This document shows, piece after piece, positions 9,701 through 18,416 of a stretch of 64,000 nt of DNA. This DNA comes from Thermoplasmata archaeon. GTDB lineage: Archaea > Thermoplasmatota > DTKX01 > VGTL01. The stretch's first letter is position 1; each line of letters starts with the position of its first letter. Position numbers and translations under genes: made by a program. The notes beneath the pieces are model-generated. The model searched no databases. It saw only the letters and a program-made list of their open reading frames with translations, and was not told the DNA's origin. The stretch lies in assembly GCA_038851035.1 (NCBI GenBank), contig JAWCLH010000011.1:433-64432 (forward strand), in the 5' to 3' direction.

Positions 9701-10125
9701 ACATCCGCACCTGGAACGGCATCTCCATGCGAGCGGACAACCCCTTTTACATGGGATGTCTCGGGCGTGAGATTGACATCGAGCTGGAATTCCCTTTCAG
9801 GTATCAGTGTCACGGTCTCGTCACGGGCCGTGTAGCCCTTTAAAGAGAAGTGGACCGTATATGTGCCATCAGGGTCGGGCACTGTCAACTCGTAGCTTCC
9901 GTCAGCGGCCGTGAAGACCGGAGCGGGGCTGTACGAGGCATTGGAAAGAGCAACCTTGACATCCTCTAGGGGAAGGTGGGTGTGCCCATCGCGAACGATT
10001 CCATACAGTCTCGCCTCGCCAGTTTGTCTCCCGCCGCGGTGCATCGGTGCCGCCGCAACCGCTGTCAGCACCAGCGCCCCTGCCAGCAGAAGAGTGACCA
10101 GTTTGCCGCTGTATTGACTCATCAT
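6772..10125 (-). CDS. Exported CarboxypepD_reg/PKD/CARDB protein with cytoplasmic zinc ribbon
   Basis: 1117 residues. After a signal peptide (ATG at 10125 or 10122, preceded by GGTGAGAG) come five CarboxypepD_reg-like beta-sandwich repeats (patterns GxVxD...PVxGAxV...GSY), then an unassigned middle domain, three PKD domains with WEFGDG, WDFGDY and WDFGDN cores, and a CARDB-like domain. A membrane helix near 1025-1045 and an RRRE stop-transfer are followed by a Glu-rich stretch and a C-terminal CPKC-x(11)-CPSC zinc ribbon. The ribbon is predicted to be cytoplasmic, linking surface and cytosol. It is the last gene of the minus-strand surface block. Probable role: adhesion, substrate binding or signalling (inference). 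Confidence 0.8.
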   Translation of the reverse strand: MMSQYSGKLVTLLLAGALVLTAVAAAPMHRGGRQTGEARLYGIVRDGHTHLPLEDVKVALSNASYSPAPVFTAADGSYELTVPDPDGTYTVHFSLKGYTARDETVTLIPEREFQLDVNLTPETSHVKGVVRSHGDAVPGADVLLISEEQLSTRTNATGHFQFALLGYGRTFTLRVTADGMYGYKESFRLALGEEKLMDLELAPVPGATSVVWGYVLNREGEPVEGARVTFTERSTGKWIGTVSGKGGYYTLTLSAGFYDIKVEAVGFLSFSGAMDVVEAKRERKDVTISAAPAAGTRVGGTVKDKKTSAPVAGAEVTLIDADGTRNSVTTDASGSYSILTYPGNFTLEASALNYFLYRQKLEVGQSDVTVGIELSPIPERVYSVWGYVLDAAGLPVQSARVILFDLDPEHTGYLMEDTTPVGGYYRIPVYPGSFLLIGQAAGYCSSVSELRVTGSKRVDITLSALSPPDLTEELEFRDWSNLTITASLLMTASEGTTRWDIDRNFGDGDGTVSDEEAGAYLETLRARGPPHRDTREYLTVDGVRYTYVEGSLTVSSPDAAGNATNTSRITVVHRYNLTANATVPEAVHRILKINATYDSDTMSSRTIIKLPVGYEMRRIIEAGPAVEVRGTYEVVVDPMAQLPGAALPYEWVALNISKNEPPVADTDGNKTVRPGAVVYFDASTSSDDFGIENFTWEFGDGEKGYGASVNHTYNTTNDTKLVIYNVTLTVTDTGGLTNTTYLTVTIDGEAPTARIQCLPENATVVEDSEPLELNASASIDNVEIVRYHWDFGDYRSGEGVLINHTYTQPGTYNITLNVTDKAGNFNVTILRVTVLDNTTPTARFIMNVTTSPARLPVEFNASTADDNVAIIWYVWDFGDNSSKVEGNESVAMVVNHTYEKEGIYTVTLNVSDGKFWNETTQTITITPPLIFAELHPVAKPEFSNSNPAEGDTVRISVKVTNTGERAAENFTVRFQAGTKKIGDKKVRLLSVGETKTVEVEWKPRKGTHNVTVFIDVGSAIPELNETNNTAWVKISVRESLINWYLLAGAVVLVVVIVGGYFYMRRREEAKYREEEEEEEEEEELEEDEKEEAECPKCFAEVKPTDRKCPSCGANLRR

Positions 10126-10265
10126 CTCTCTCACCGTTTGGCGTCGTTCTCCTTCTCGCCTTGACCTGCCCTGAGGCGGGTCAGGGCAAGAATACATTTA
10201 CCCTTTAAAAAGGTAACTACATAGTATAACTCCCGCTCTTAAATTTGTGTCAGAGGGAATTTATA

Positions 10266-13200
10266 TCAAACTCCTCGGCCCCGTTCAGATGAGGTCGAGC
10301 GCTCCTCCTCCCACTCCACAGGCTGAGCTTCGGGCGGAGCCTCTTCCTGATAGTCGACCGGCCCTTTCCACGGCATCGCTTCCGCTGGCTCGCCCCCTCC
10401 CATGCGTGTTGTGGCGAGCGGTGGGCTCTCAACGCGCCGCCGTCCGCGACCCCTCCGCCGGAGCACGTAAATTAAGGCGTTCTCGAGCGCGAGGACGAGG
10501 GCCACCGTAGCGATGGTCTCGACCCATGGTGACGGGGTTCTTGCCTCTCGCTTAGTCCTCACAATAAACCAGACCAATGTGTTCTCGTTCCCGGCCCTAT
10601 CCGCCGCCCTCAGGATAATCGTGTTGTTACCGGGTAGTAAGTCTATATTCAGTGCAAATGCGCCGTCCGGGCCCGCAACGGTCATGGCCTCCCCTGTCGA
10701 GATCAGGGCGAAGGGCTCAGTTGTGCCGTTGATAGTCACATTTCGCTTCGCCGTCCTGAAACCACAGATGGGCGAGCCGATTAATATATCGGGGGTTTCG
10801 GTATCCACATGGAGCTCGAGCACCGTCGAGTTGGTGTTGCCAGCGGAGTCGATTACAGTTATATTTATAAAGTTATCCGGGGCAGGAAGGGGGAGAATCT
10901 CTGAAAACACACCGTTGATGCAGAGTACCTCCCTCCCTTCCACGAGCACCCTCGCACCCGGCTCCGTCCTCCCGTAAAGCCGTGCTTCGGAGATGGGGGT
11001 GTAACTCCCGTTCAGCGGACTGGCGATGTCGATGAAGGGAGGCACGGTATCGAGAAACACCGTTCGGGTGATGGTGGCCGAGTTGCCCGCCGCGTCCAGA
11101 GCGGAGACCAGTATAGTGTTCGCGCCCTCCGAGAGCTCCACCGTGACACAGAATGCGCCATTGTATAGGAGTGCGCGCCTTCCATTGACCAGAATTTTTG
11201 CGTCCACCTCCGTGAGCCCCCTGACGGATACTGCCCTCTCACGCGTGACCTCACCCTCTTGGGGTTCGGTGATTTCGAGGAGTGTGATCTGCGTGTCCAC
11301 GGTCACATTTAAGAGACAAATAGCGCGATTTCCAGCAGCGTCGGTTGCCCTTATATACAGTGTATAGTGGCCGTCCGAAAGCGCAAAGGAAAAGCTCCAC
11401 TGCTCCAGACCCCTCACCTCAGCCCAGACGCGTCCGTCCTCGCTGGCCTCGACGAGGGCGAGACCCGTCTCGTAGTCCGCCGCGAGCCCCGTTACAAGAA
11501 CAGGGGTGTAGTTCAGGAGGGCGCCATCCGGGGGGTTCATGAGCTCTATCTGGGGGGGCTGCAAGTCGTTTAGGATGACGTAAATGGTCTCGCTGGCTTC
11601 GAAAGTTCTTTCAACCGAAGTAGAGACGTCTGCGAAGCGGACACTCAGTTTATAGGGGTTCTTCTCCCTTCTGTCCTGCGCTGTCTGGACGTACTCGATG
11701 ACCTGAATTCCGAGCAGCCAGCCCCGCTCGTCGGTGAGGCCGGCGAAGAGCGAACGCCCCTCCGCGTCGATGAGTAGAATCTGGCCCCTCTCAACGGGAA
11801 CCCTGGTCTGCCAAGCAGCATTCACATTCAGGAGCCAGATAACCTCGAGGTAGGTGCCGGGGCCGGCTAGCCTGACCTTGCTTCTGGTGAATGTCGTGTT
11901 GAGCGTCACCAGTCTCGAGCCCTGTTGGAGGTCCAGATCAAGATATCCGGAGAGGTATATCGAGCTGTTCTCGACCCTGAGCGAGGAGGCCACGGCCACA
12001 AGAGCAACGCGGCAGTGGGAGAAGCTAAGGCCAGAGAAGCTCGCCCTGATTCCGTTGGCTATCAGGCCGTGGGTGCAGTTTATGAAGGCCACATTACACA
12101 GAGTGACGTTGTCGCTCAGGAGGTTCAGGCCTCCGGACTCTCCAGCCGCCCCCCAGTCCTCTCCGCAGTCTTGGAGGACTCCATCCGTGAAGGTCAGGGC
12201 CCCTCCACGGAGGATCCTGAAGTGGTACTTGCTTGATGGAGGAATGGCTGCGACCGTGCAGCCGTCGATGAACTCCAAACGGCCTTCGTCCTCGACAAGA
12301 ATAGCGTACTGTCCGGAATATCGAAGCGCCATAAAGAGCGTCACGTTCGTCAGCCGTAGGAACGCCCCGCTCGAGACCGTCAGGTTTCCTGCAAGCTTCA
12401 CTCTCTCGGCGGTCAAGGAGGAGCTTGATACGATTCTCCAGTCGCCGACCGTGCCCTCGCCGCAGTGAATAGCGTATCCGAGGTTATCCCTGTACTGTCC
12501 GTCGATTACTTGGAGGGTCGAGCCACCAACATCGAGCACGCCGTCCCCATTCCGCTCAAAAAGGCACCTCTCGACCCATGCTCTGGCATTCTCGAGCTGA
12601 AGTGCCGAGCCGTTGTTGTCAACGAACTCGCACTCGACCGCTCTCACACTCCCGCCGTCGCCGCAGGCGCCGCCGGCATTATGCTCGAACCTGCATTGTG
12701 ATAGAACGGCGTCGGAGCTGTAAAGGTAGACCCCGAAGTGGGAGTTACCGCTGAATGTGCAGCCCCTGAGCTCCAGGCTGCTGTTCTCTGCCCTGAGGCC
12801 GTCGGTGGCGTTCCTAAGACTGCATAGCGAAATCATGACCCCCCCACCCGAGCAGTCGTCCACCGCTATTCCGTCAAGGCCACCCTCGATGAAGTTCTCG
12901 ACGAGCACGGGAGAGGAGCCGATGACCGATACCCCGAACCTCGTATTGTTCCACAGCCTATTTTTCCAGACCACGGCGTCGGAGGAGACATGGCACGAGA
13001 TTCCGCCCTCACACCCGTGGATTTCGTTCTCGTAGACGGAGGGTGCGGAACCGTATAGGCAGGAGATTCCACGCTCGCTGCCAGAGATGTTGTTGTTGTG
13101 AATAATTCCCACTGAGGCGCTTATCGAGAACCCCATAACCCTGTTCCCCACAAGAGTGTTGCACCAGTACTCTCCACCTGCACCACCCGAGAGTGCAATC

Positions 13201-14990
13201 CCGAGCTCGTTGCCGGCGAGCAGGTTGTGGTGGACGCGGGGGCTGCAACGCTTTCCGTAGCAATAGATTGCGCTACCGGAGTTCCCGGTGAAGGTGTTGT
13301 TCTCGACTTCGGTTGTGGAATCGACGCAATACAGGCCCGCGCCTCCATTCCCTTTGAAGGTGTTATTTGCAAGCCTGCCTCCGGAGTCCGTAAGGGTCAC
13401 GCTATCGAATGTGGATGAGGAGAATATGTTGTTCCTTATTTCGGGCGAGGAGCCCATGCCGAGCAGCGAGTGGTTGCTGCAGGAGATAAAGGTGTTAGAA
13501 AGAATCTGGGGGCCGCCTCCGTCCAGGACGATACCCGTGGAATCGTTGTCGAAGGTGCACTCCCTCACCACCATTCCCCGGTCGCAGCCGCTCGCGCGCA
13601 GGCCCTCCCGGCACCCTGAGAATGTGCAGTTCGAGACCTCCGGGGTCGAGAAGTATTCGGCATAGAGGCCGATTTTCCCCCCGATGAAGCCGCACCTTCT
13701 CACGCTCCCGCCGGAGAAATAGTTGATGAAGACCCCCGCCTGCGTGTTGTCCGAGAACACGCACGCGGTCATGTTCACTGTGCTGGTCAAGGAGTTGACG
13801 CCGATGGCGTTCTCCCGGGCGGTAACGTTGACAAAGCCCGGCCTCGAGTTGCGGCACTCGACGCCCTGATAGTTCTGCTGGAATATGCAGTCACTGAACT
13901 TCATATCCGAGAAGACTGCCAGAGCGCCTGTTCCATAGCACTGTCCATCGACGGAGGAGTAGCCTGTGCGCGTGACTTTGCAGCGGGATATCTCCGGCGC
14001 GCCGTAGTAGCCCGCCACACCATACCAGGTACAGCTGTCCATGACGCAGTCCCTTACGGAGGCGCCGCTCTTATAGAGATATATGCCGTAGCGGTCGGCT
14101 GTGAAGGTGCAGTTGGATATTGCGGGGCTCCCCTGAGCTACATATACCCCGTACGCCCCCTCTCTCATCGTGCACCCCGAGACGCTGGCTTCGCTCTGCA
14201 TCAGCACGATGTGGCCCGCGGTGCTGTATGCGAGGTCGCATCCGCTGACCTGGATTGGTGATGCATAGGCCAGGATGCCGAATGCAGATTGGTAGTAGAA
14301 TGTGCAATTTCTGAAGGCGGCAGGACTGCCTTCTAGATTGGCGCCGTGGGCGTTGGACCTGAATGTGCAATTCTCGAAGGCCGCAGATGAGTTAATGAGA
14401 CCCGCGCCGTATGTGTTGGACACGAAGCCGCACTCTTTGAACAAAGGCGACGCCCCCCGGACCAAGACCCCGTAGTAGGAGTTTGTAAAGGTGGTCCGAG
14501 CGAAGCCGCAGAGCTCGGAGAGCACGTAGAGGCCCGCTTTCTCGCCGCTCTCCCCCCACGTCCAGCCGCAGCCCTTGATGGTGGCGTCGGTGGCGTTCAT
14601 CGCCCCGCCCTCGCGTACGATGAATCGGTAGCGCTGTTCGCCAACGGGCTCGATGACCGCACCGGCGCGAAGCTTCAGCTCGCCCCCGCTTTTCACTTCT
14701 ATTCCGAAATCACCATGTGAGGCGCAATCGAGTCTAATCTTGGCCCCATTCAGCTCTAGCTTTCCAGTTGACAAGACCGTCAGATTGCCTCGGAGGGTGA
14801 TTGTGCACCCGTCGTAGGCCCTCGCGTCCTCGACCGTCCAGTCGCCGCTGACGGTGCCGCCGCCTGGAGGGGGGTCGTTGGACGCGCTGGCAGGGAGGGA
14901 CAGGACAATGAGAGCGGCCACAATGGGGACGAAAAGTAAAGCCCAAAGCACGCCTCTCGGGAGCCTATCCACCCCTCCCACCCCCTTCAT
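10266..14990 (-). CDS. Giant right-handed beta-helix surface protein A
   Basis: 1574 residues with a signal peptide, then a GDWTV cap and a very long run of PbH1-like coils (recurring NCTF, GCTF, NTFxGN every 21-25 residues). A second cap-like segment near residue 850 (GDWRIV) starts another helix module. Four Ig-like domains follow from about 1145 (motifs PPFIDIASPLNG and similar). A membrane helix near 1495-1515, an Arg-rich stop-transfer and a charged cytoplasmic tail finish the protein. NosD/PbH1 beta-helices usually bind or cleave polysaccharide, but no catalytic residues can be assigned. The start has AGGAGG seven bases upstream and overlaps the preceding gene by 26 bases, so translation is probably coupled. 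Confidence 0.85.
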   Translation of the reverse strand: MKGVGGVDRLPRGVLWALLFVPIVAALIVLSLPASASNDPPPGGGTVSGDWTVEDARAYDGCTITLRGNLTVLSTGKLELNGAKIRLDCASHGDFGIEVKSGGELKLRAGAVIEPVGEQRYRFIVREGGAMNATDATIKGCGWTWGESGEKAGLYVLSELCGFARTTFTNSYYGVLVRGASPLFKECGFVSNTYGAGLINSSAAFENCTFRSNAHGANLEGSPAAFRNCTFYYQSAFGILAYASPIQVSGCDLAYSTAGHIVLMQSEASVSGCTMREGAYGVYVAQGSPAISNCTFTADRYGIYLYKSGASVRDCVMDSCTWYGVAGYYGAPEISRCKVTRTGYSSVDGQCYGTGALAVFSDMKFSDCIFQQNYQGVECRNSRPGFVNVTARENAIGVNSLTSTVNMTACVFSDNTQAGVFINYFSGGSVRRCGFIGGKIGLYAEYFSTPEVSNCTFSGCREGLRASGCDRGMVVRECTFDNDSTGIVLDGGGPQILSNTFISCSNHSLLGMGSSPEIRNNIFSSSTFDSVTLTDSGGRLANNTFKGNGGAGLYCVDSTTEVENNTFTGNSGSAIYCYGKRCSPRVHHNLLAGNELGIALSGGAGGEYWCNTLVGNRVMGFSISASVGIIHNNNISGSERGISCLYGSAPSVYENEIHGCEGGISCHVSSDAVVWKNRLWNNTRFGVSVIGSSPVLVENFIEGGLDGIAVDDCSGGGVMISLCSLRNATDGLRAENSSLELRGCTFSGNSHFGVYLYSSDAVLSQCRFEHNAGGACGDGGSVRAVECEFVDNNGSALQLENARAWVERCLFERNGDGVLDVGGSTLQVIDGQYRDNLGYAIHCGEGTVGDWRIVSSSSLTAERVKLAGNLTVSSGAFLRLTNVTLFMALRYSGQYAILVEDEGRLEFIDGCTVAAIPPSSKYHFRILRGGALTFTDGVLQDCGEDWGAAGESGGLNLLSDNVTLCNVAFINCTHGLIANGIRASFSGLSFSHCRVALVAVASSLRVENSSIYLSGYLDLDLQQGSRLVTLNTTFTRSKVRLAGPGTYLEVIWLLNVNAAWQTRVPVERGQILLIDAEGRSLFAGLTDERGWLLGIQVIEYVQTAQDRREKNPYKLSVRFADVSTSVERTFEASETIYVILNDLQPPQIELMNPPDGALLNYTPVLVTGLAADYETGLALVEASEDGRVWAEVRGLEQWSFSFALSDGHYTLYIRATDAAGNRAICLLNVTVDTQITLLEITEPQEGEVTRERAVSVRGLTEVDAKILVNGRRALLYNGAFCVTVELSEGANTILVSALDAAGNSATITRTVFLDTVPPFIDIASPLNGSYTPISEARLYGRTEPGARVLVEGREVLCINGVFSEILPLPAPDNFINITVIDSAGNTNSTVLELHVDTETPDILIGSPICGFRTAKRNVTINGTTEPFALISTGEAMTVAGPDGAFALNIDLLPGNNTIILRAADRAGNENTLVWFIVRTKREARTPSPWVETIATVALVLALENALIYVLRRRGRGRRRVESPPLATTRMGGGEPAEAMPWKGPVDYQEEAPPEAQPVEWEEERSTSSERGRGV

Positions 14991-17900
14991 TCTTTGGCCT
15001 CCTACTTCTGTATAACACGTATCCTTCGAGCACCATGATGGAAACGGAGGCGAGGATGAAGGTGATGAACGGCCAGTCCGGGACCGGCGCCGTTATCAGC
15101 TCCTCTCCGCCGCCTTTCGGCCTCCTCTCCACAATAATTGAAATCTCATTAACGTTCCCCGCGGGGTCCACCGCTCTGACCGTTATTTTATTTATGCCGG
15201 TACCCAGCGTAACCTCCTGCGTGAACGAGCCGCTTGCTCCCACGGGCGTCTCCTGCCCGGACACAAGCAGCCGGACCCTGGGCTCAGTCCTTCCCATCAC
15301 ATAGATGGAGGCTCTGGTGGTGCAGGAGCGGTCCGCCGGGGAGTCGATGCTTATTCCGGGAGGTATCGTGTCGAGCACAACGCGCCTTACGGTGGTGTTG
15401 GAGTTGCCCGCGGCGTCCACGGTCCGAATCACCAGCGTGTTCTCGCCCTCGGCGAGTGTCAAGGGAATTGAGAAATCCATCCTCTGGTCCTCGCGACCGG
15501 GGACGAAGGTCTCCTTTGCACCAAGCAGAAGTCTAGCGCCGCCCTCGCTAAATCCCGTGACAGTCAGAATGGGCTGGTTCGTCAGGAATCCGTCCGGAGG
15601 GTGCCTCACCTCTACATAGGGGGGCTGGGCATCTAGCCTGACTTTTCTAGTGACGGTCCTGTGATTGCCGGCGGGGTCAACTGCATCGATGGTTATAATA
15701 TTCTCACCGTCCACAAGGGCTATGCTTGTGGAGAATGTTCCGGGCTCTCCGACCAGCGCCACCCTCCTCCCATTGATGAGAACCTCCGCGTCCTCCTCCA
15801 TCCGACCCGAGACCCGAGCAACCGGCACATTTGTGACGAGACCTTCCTCGGGGCTCTGGAGCTCTAGCAGTGGTGGGCTGGTGTCGAGGACAACGGTCAC
15901 GGAGCTTGAGTTGCTGTTCCCCGAACCGTCCATGGCGACCGCCGTGACGAGGTTTTCTCCTTCAGAGAGGAGGACGCTAACGCTGAAAATATTCCTGTCC
16001 ACTTGCGCTTCCTTCCCATCCACGAAGACCCTGGAGCCCGGCTCGCAGAAGCCCCACACCGAGAGGAGAGACTGGTTGGTGAGGTGGCCACTCTGGGGGC
16101 TGGCGATTTTCACCATCGGCGGCGTTGTATCAACTAGAAAATTCACTACGGCGGAGGCGCTGTTCCCCGAAGCGTCACACGCGAGGGCCTGAATAGTGTG
16201 CACTCCCTCGGCTAGTTCCAGGGTCAGGCCCCAGTCCATCGAAGGGGGTCCCTCCCCCACGGCCTCAAAGACGACGTATCTCCTGTACCCGTCAACGTTC
16301 AGCTCCACCCTTCTGACCCCGATGTTGTCGCCCGCTGTGCCGTTGACAGGCACTTCAGCCATGCTGAGGGAAGCGGCAGGTGGAGGGCTAATTATCCTCA
16401 CTGTGGGCGGCACTCTATCGGTGAGGACGAGCTGGACAGAAAGGCTACGGTTCACGGTCAGCTCCGTCTCATTGCTCACCGGCCCATGGCTAAAGCTGAC
16501 GCTGTGGGGCGTGAAGATTCGGGTTGTGCTCCTGTTGACCAAAGCTTCCCTCAGGACCCCTCCCCAGACCCACCCGTCTTCCGCCGAGGTTCCCCGGAGA
16601 GCCTCCACTCCCTCATTATCTTTAACCAGCAGTTCCGCTCCTGGGACTGGGCTCCCGTCCTGCCAGATCGCACGCGCATTAAGATACCAGCTGACGCTCA
16701 GCGCGCTGCTACCGTCGGAGAATAAGAAGCGGTCCCTGTCTAGTGTGGTGTTTAGTGCGTCGAGGAGCGAGGCGCCGTCGAGCACACTGACCACCTGTCC
16801 CGCGCTCCTGAGGGAGGAGTTGAGAATTCGCACGCTCGAGGAGCTCAGGGAGAGGTCGTGCTCTAGGCCCCTGATTGAGCTGCTCTCAATAATAGCATCT
16901 TGCACCTCCTTAAAAACGAGGCCGACGGGGTTGTAATCTATCGTAGAGCCTATGATATATACATTCGGGCTCTCCAGAAAGGGACCGGAAGTCTGCGGAG
17001 AGGCCGTGCTCCAGCCGCAGTCGCGCAGGAGCGACGAGGTCATGGAGAGGGCCGAACCGGGCTCGCATCTGAGGGCGTAGGCATGGGAGGCGTTGTGTGC
17101 CCTGAGCTCGGAGCTCCTGAGCTCGAGAGAGCCCCCCCTACTCACCATTATCCAACACTCGCCATCATAACCCCCGTTAACCCTGAATATGGAGCGGTTG
17201 ATGAGGAGGGAGCCCCCGTGCTCCACGCTGACGCTGCCGTTGAAATTGAAGGAAGGCTCGTCTTGAATAAGGGCGGTTCCGGTCACCCTCCAGCTCGAGA
17301 GGCGCGTCGGAGGGGGTCTGAGGCAGCGCTCGGACCAGTTGAGCCCTCCTTTTCTGTTTGCGATGAACTCGCAGTTCTCGACCGAGAGGCTGTGATGGGG
17401 TATATCTGAATCGTCCTCCTCGACGCTCGTTATACCATACAGATTCCTCACGAAACGGCAGTTTGCCACATCCGGGTTGGATTCTCCCAGCGTCCAGGCG
17501 ATGCCCATCCAGAACGAGCATAGAATTCCGTTCCCGCTCTGGTTCTCGAAGACGCACTCCCGGACCACCGGGTCAGAGCCATCGAGCATCATCCCTTGCC
17601 CATTGCCCGTGAAGCTGCAGCGGCGGATGACGGGGGACGCGCCGTGAAGGAGCGCTCCGTAGAAGTTTCTGTGGAACACGCAATCACTTATTTCGGGATG
17701 GGCCCTATTGAGAACCAGTCCCGCGCTGTTACCAGTGAAAGTGCATCCCCTGACCTCCGGACTGGCTCTGAGAAGAACCAGGCCGTAGTCCGCGCCGCTG
17801 AAGGTGCAGTTATGCACCGCTGCGTAGTCCGTCTTTATGCACACGCCCCCGTTCCCTGTATTGATGGGGTCGAGTTCGTAGGTGGGCTCCCCTGGCGGAG

Positions 17901-18327
17901 CCCAGAGCTCGCCTATTCCGTTGAATGTCGAGTTCTCGAAGAGGGCTGTGGCGTTTGGCTCGACGAAGAACCAGGGGTTGTTTATGGTGTCGAAAGAGGC
18001 GACGGTGGAGTTGATAATGTTCAGTGTCCCTCCCTCTTTCACCCGAACCTGTCTCTCCGCCGGCTCTCGGCAGAGGATGAGGAGGGTGGAGTTCACGAGC
18101 GTCAGCGAGCCCCCTGCCTCCACGGTCAGGTCCCCAGAGAGTATCAGGCTTTGGTTCTCCAGCATTTCCTCGTCCACCACCACCCAGTCCCCAAGCCCGA
18201 ATGGCGGCGGCTCGGCCGAGGGCTCAGGATGGAGAGGGGCGAGGAACTCTCCGATCGATAATAGCGCCACGAGCACGGCTCTTGGAGCTGCGGTGATTAA
18301 AGCTCTCCCGGAGAGGTAGCCGCACAC
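14965..18327 (-). CDS. Right-handed beta-helix surface protein B
   Basis: 1120 residues with the architecture of its overlapping downstream neighbour. A GTG start and signal peptide lead into GDWVV cap sequence, PbH1-like coils (GCTFTGN, NCTFSG, DCVFHRN), a second smaller beta-helix module, then five Ig-like domains beginning PP[TML]V-type strands with TNQSLLSV or TNQPILTV motifs, and a C-terminal membrane helix followed by RSRRPKNEGG. It is an extracellular, membrane-anchored paralog of protein A. A TATA-like aatattcttttatcc lies on the minus strand near 18350-18362. Role in polymer binding or adhesion is inferred. Confidence 0.82.
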   Translation of the reverse strand: MCGYLSGRALITAAPRAVLVALLSIGEFLAPLHPEPSAEPPPFGLGDWVVVDEEMLENQSLILSGDLTVEAGGSLTLVNSTLLILCREPAERQVRVKEGGTLNIINSTVASFDTINNPWFFVEPNATALFENSTFNGIGELWAPPGEPTYELDPINTGNGGVCIKTDYAAVHNCTFSGADYGLVLLRASPEVRGCTFTGNSAGLVLNRAHPEISDCVFHRNFYGALLHGASPVIRRCSFTGNGQGMMLDGSDPVVRECVFENQSGNGILCSFWMGIAWTLGESNPDVANCRFVRNLYGITSVEEDDSDIPHHSLSVENCEFIANRKGGLNWSERCLRPPPTRLSSWRVTGTALIQDEPSFNFNGSVSVEHGGSLLINRSIFRVNGGYDGECWIMVSRGGSLELRSSELRAHNASHAYALRCEPGSALSMTSSLLRDCGWSTASPQTSGPFLESPNVYIIGSTIDYNPVGLVFKEVQDAIIESSSIRGLEHDLSLSSSSVRILNSSLRSAGQVVSVLDGASLLDALNTTLDRDRFLFSDGSSALSVSWYLNARAIWQDGSPVPGAELLVKDNEGVEALRGTSAEDGWVWGGVLREALVNRSTTRIFTPHSVSFSHGPVSNETELTVNRSLSVQLVLTDRVPPTVRIISPPPAASLSMAEVPVNGTAGDNIGVRRVELNVDGYRRYVVFEAVGEGPPSMDWGLTLELAEGVHTIQALACDASGNSASAVVNFLVDTTPPMVKIASPQSGHLTNQSLLSVWGFCEPGSRVFVDGKEAQVDRNIFSVSVLLSEGENLVTAVAMDGSGNSNSSSVTVVLDTSPPLLELQSPEEGLVTNVPVARVSGRMEEDAEVLINGRRVALVGEPGTFSTSIALVDGENIITIDAVDPAGNHRTVTRKVRLDAQPPYVEVRHPPDGFLTNQPILTVTGFSEGGARLLLGAKETFVPGREDQRMDFSIPLTLAEGENTLVIRTVDAAGNSNTTVRRVVLDTIPPGISIDSPADRSCTTRASIYVMGRTEPRVRLLVSGQETPVGASGSFTQEVTLGTGINKITVRAVDPAGNVNEISIIVERRPKGGGEELITAPVPDWPFITFILASVSIMVLEGYVLYRSRRPKNEGGGRGG

Positions 18328-18416
18328 CTTATCTTCAACGGGAATGGTGGGATAAAAGAATATTGGAGCGGGCTTCTAATCGATGAGGGCGATGGGAGGC
18401 AGAGCCAGAGGCTCTA

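Noticed and set aside
10266-18327. Assigning the beta-helix proteins as pectate lyases or alginate epimerases
   Set aside because: PbH1 coils alone do not show catalytic residues of those enzymes.
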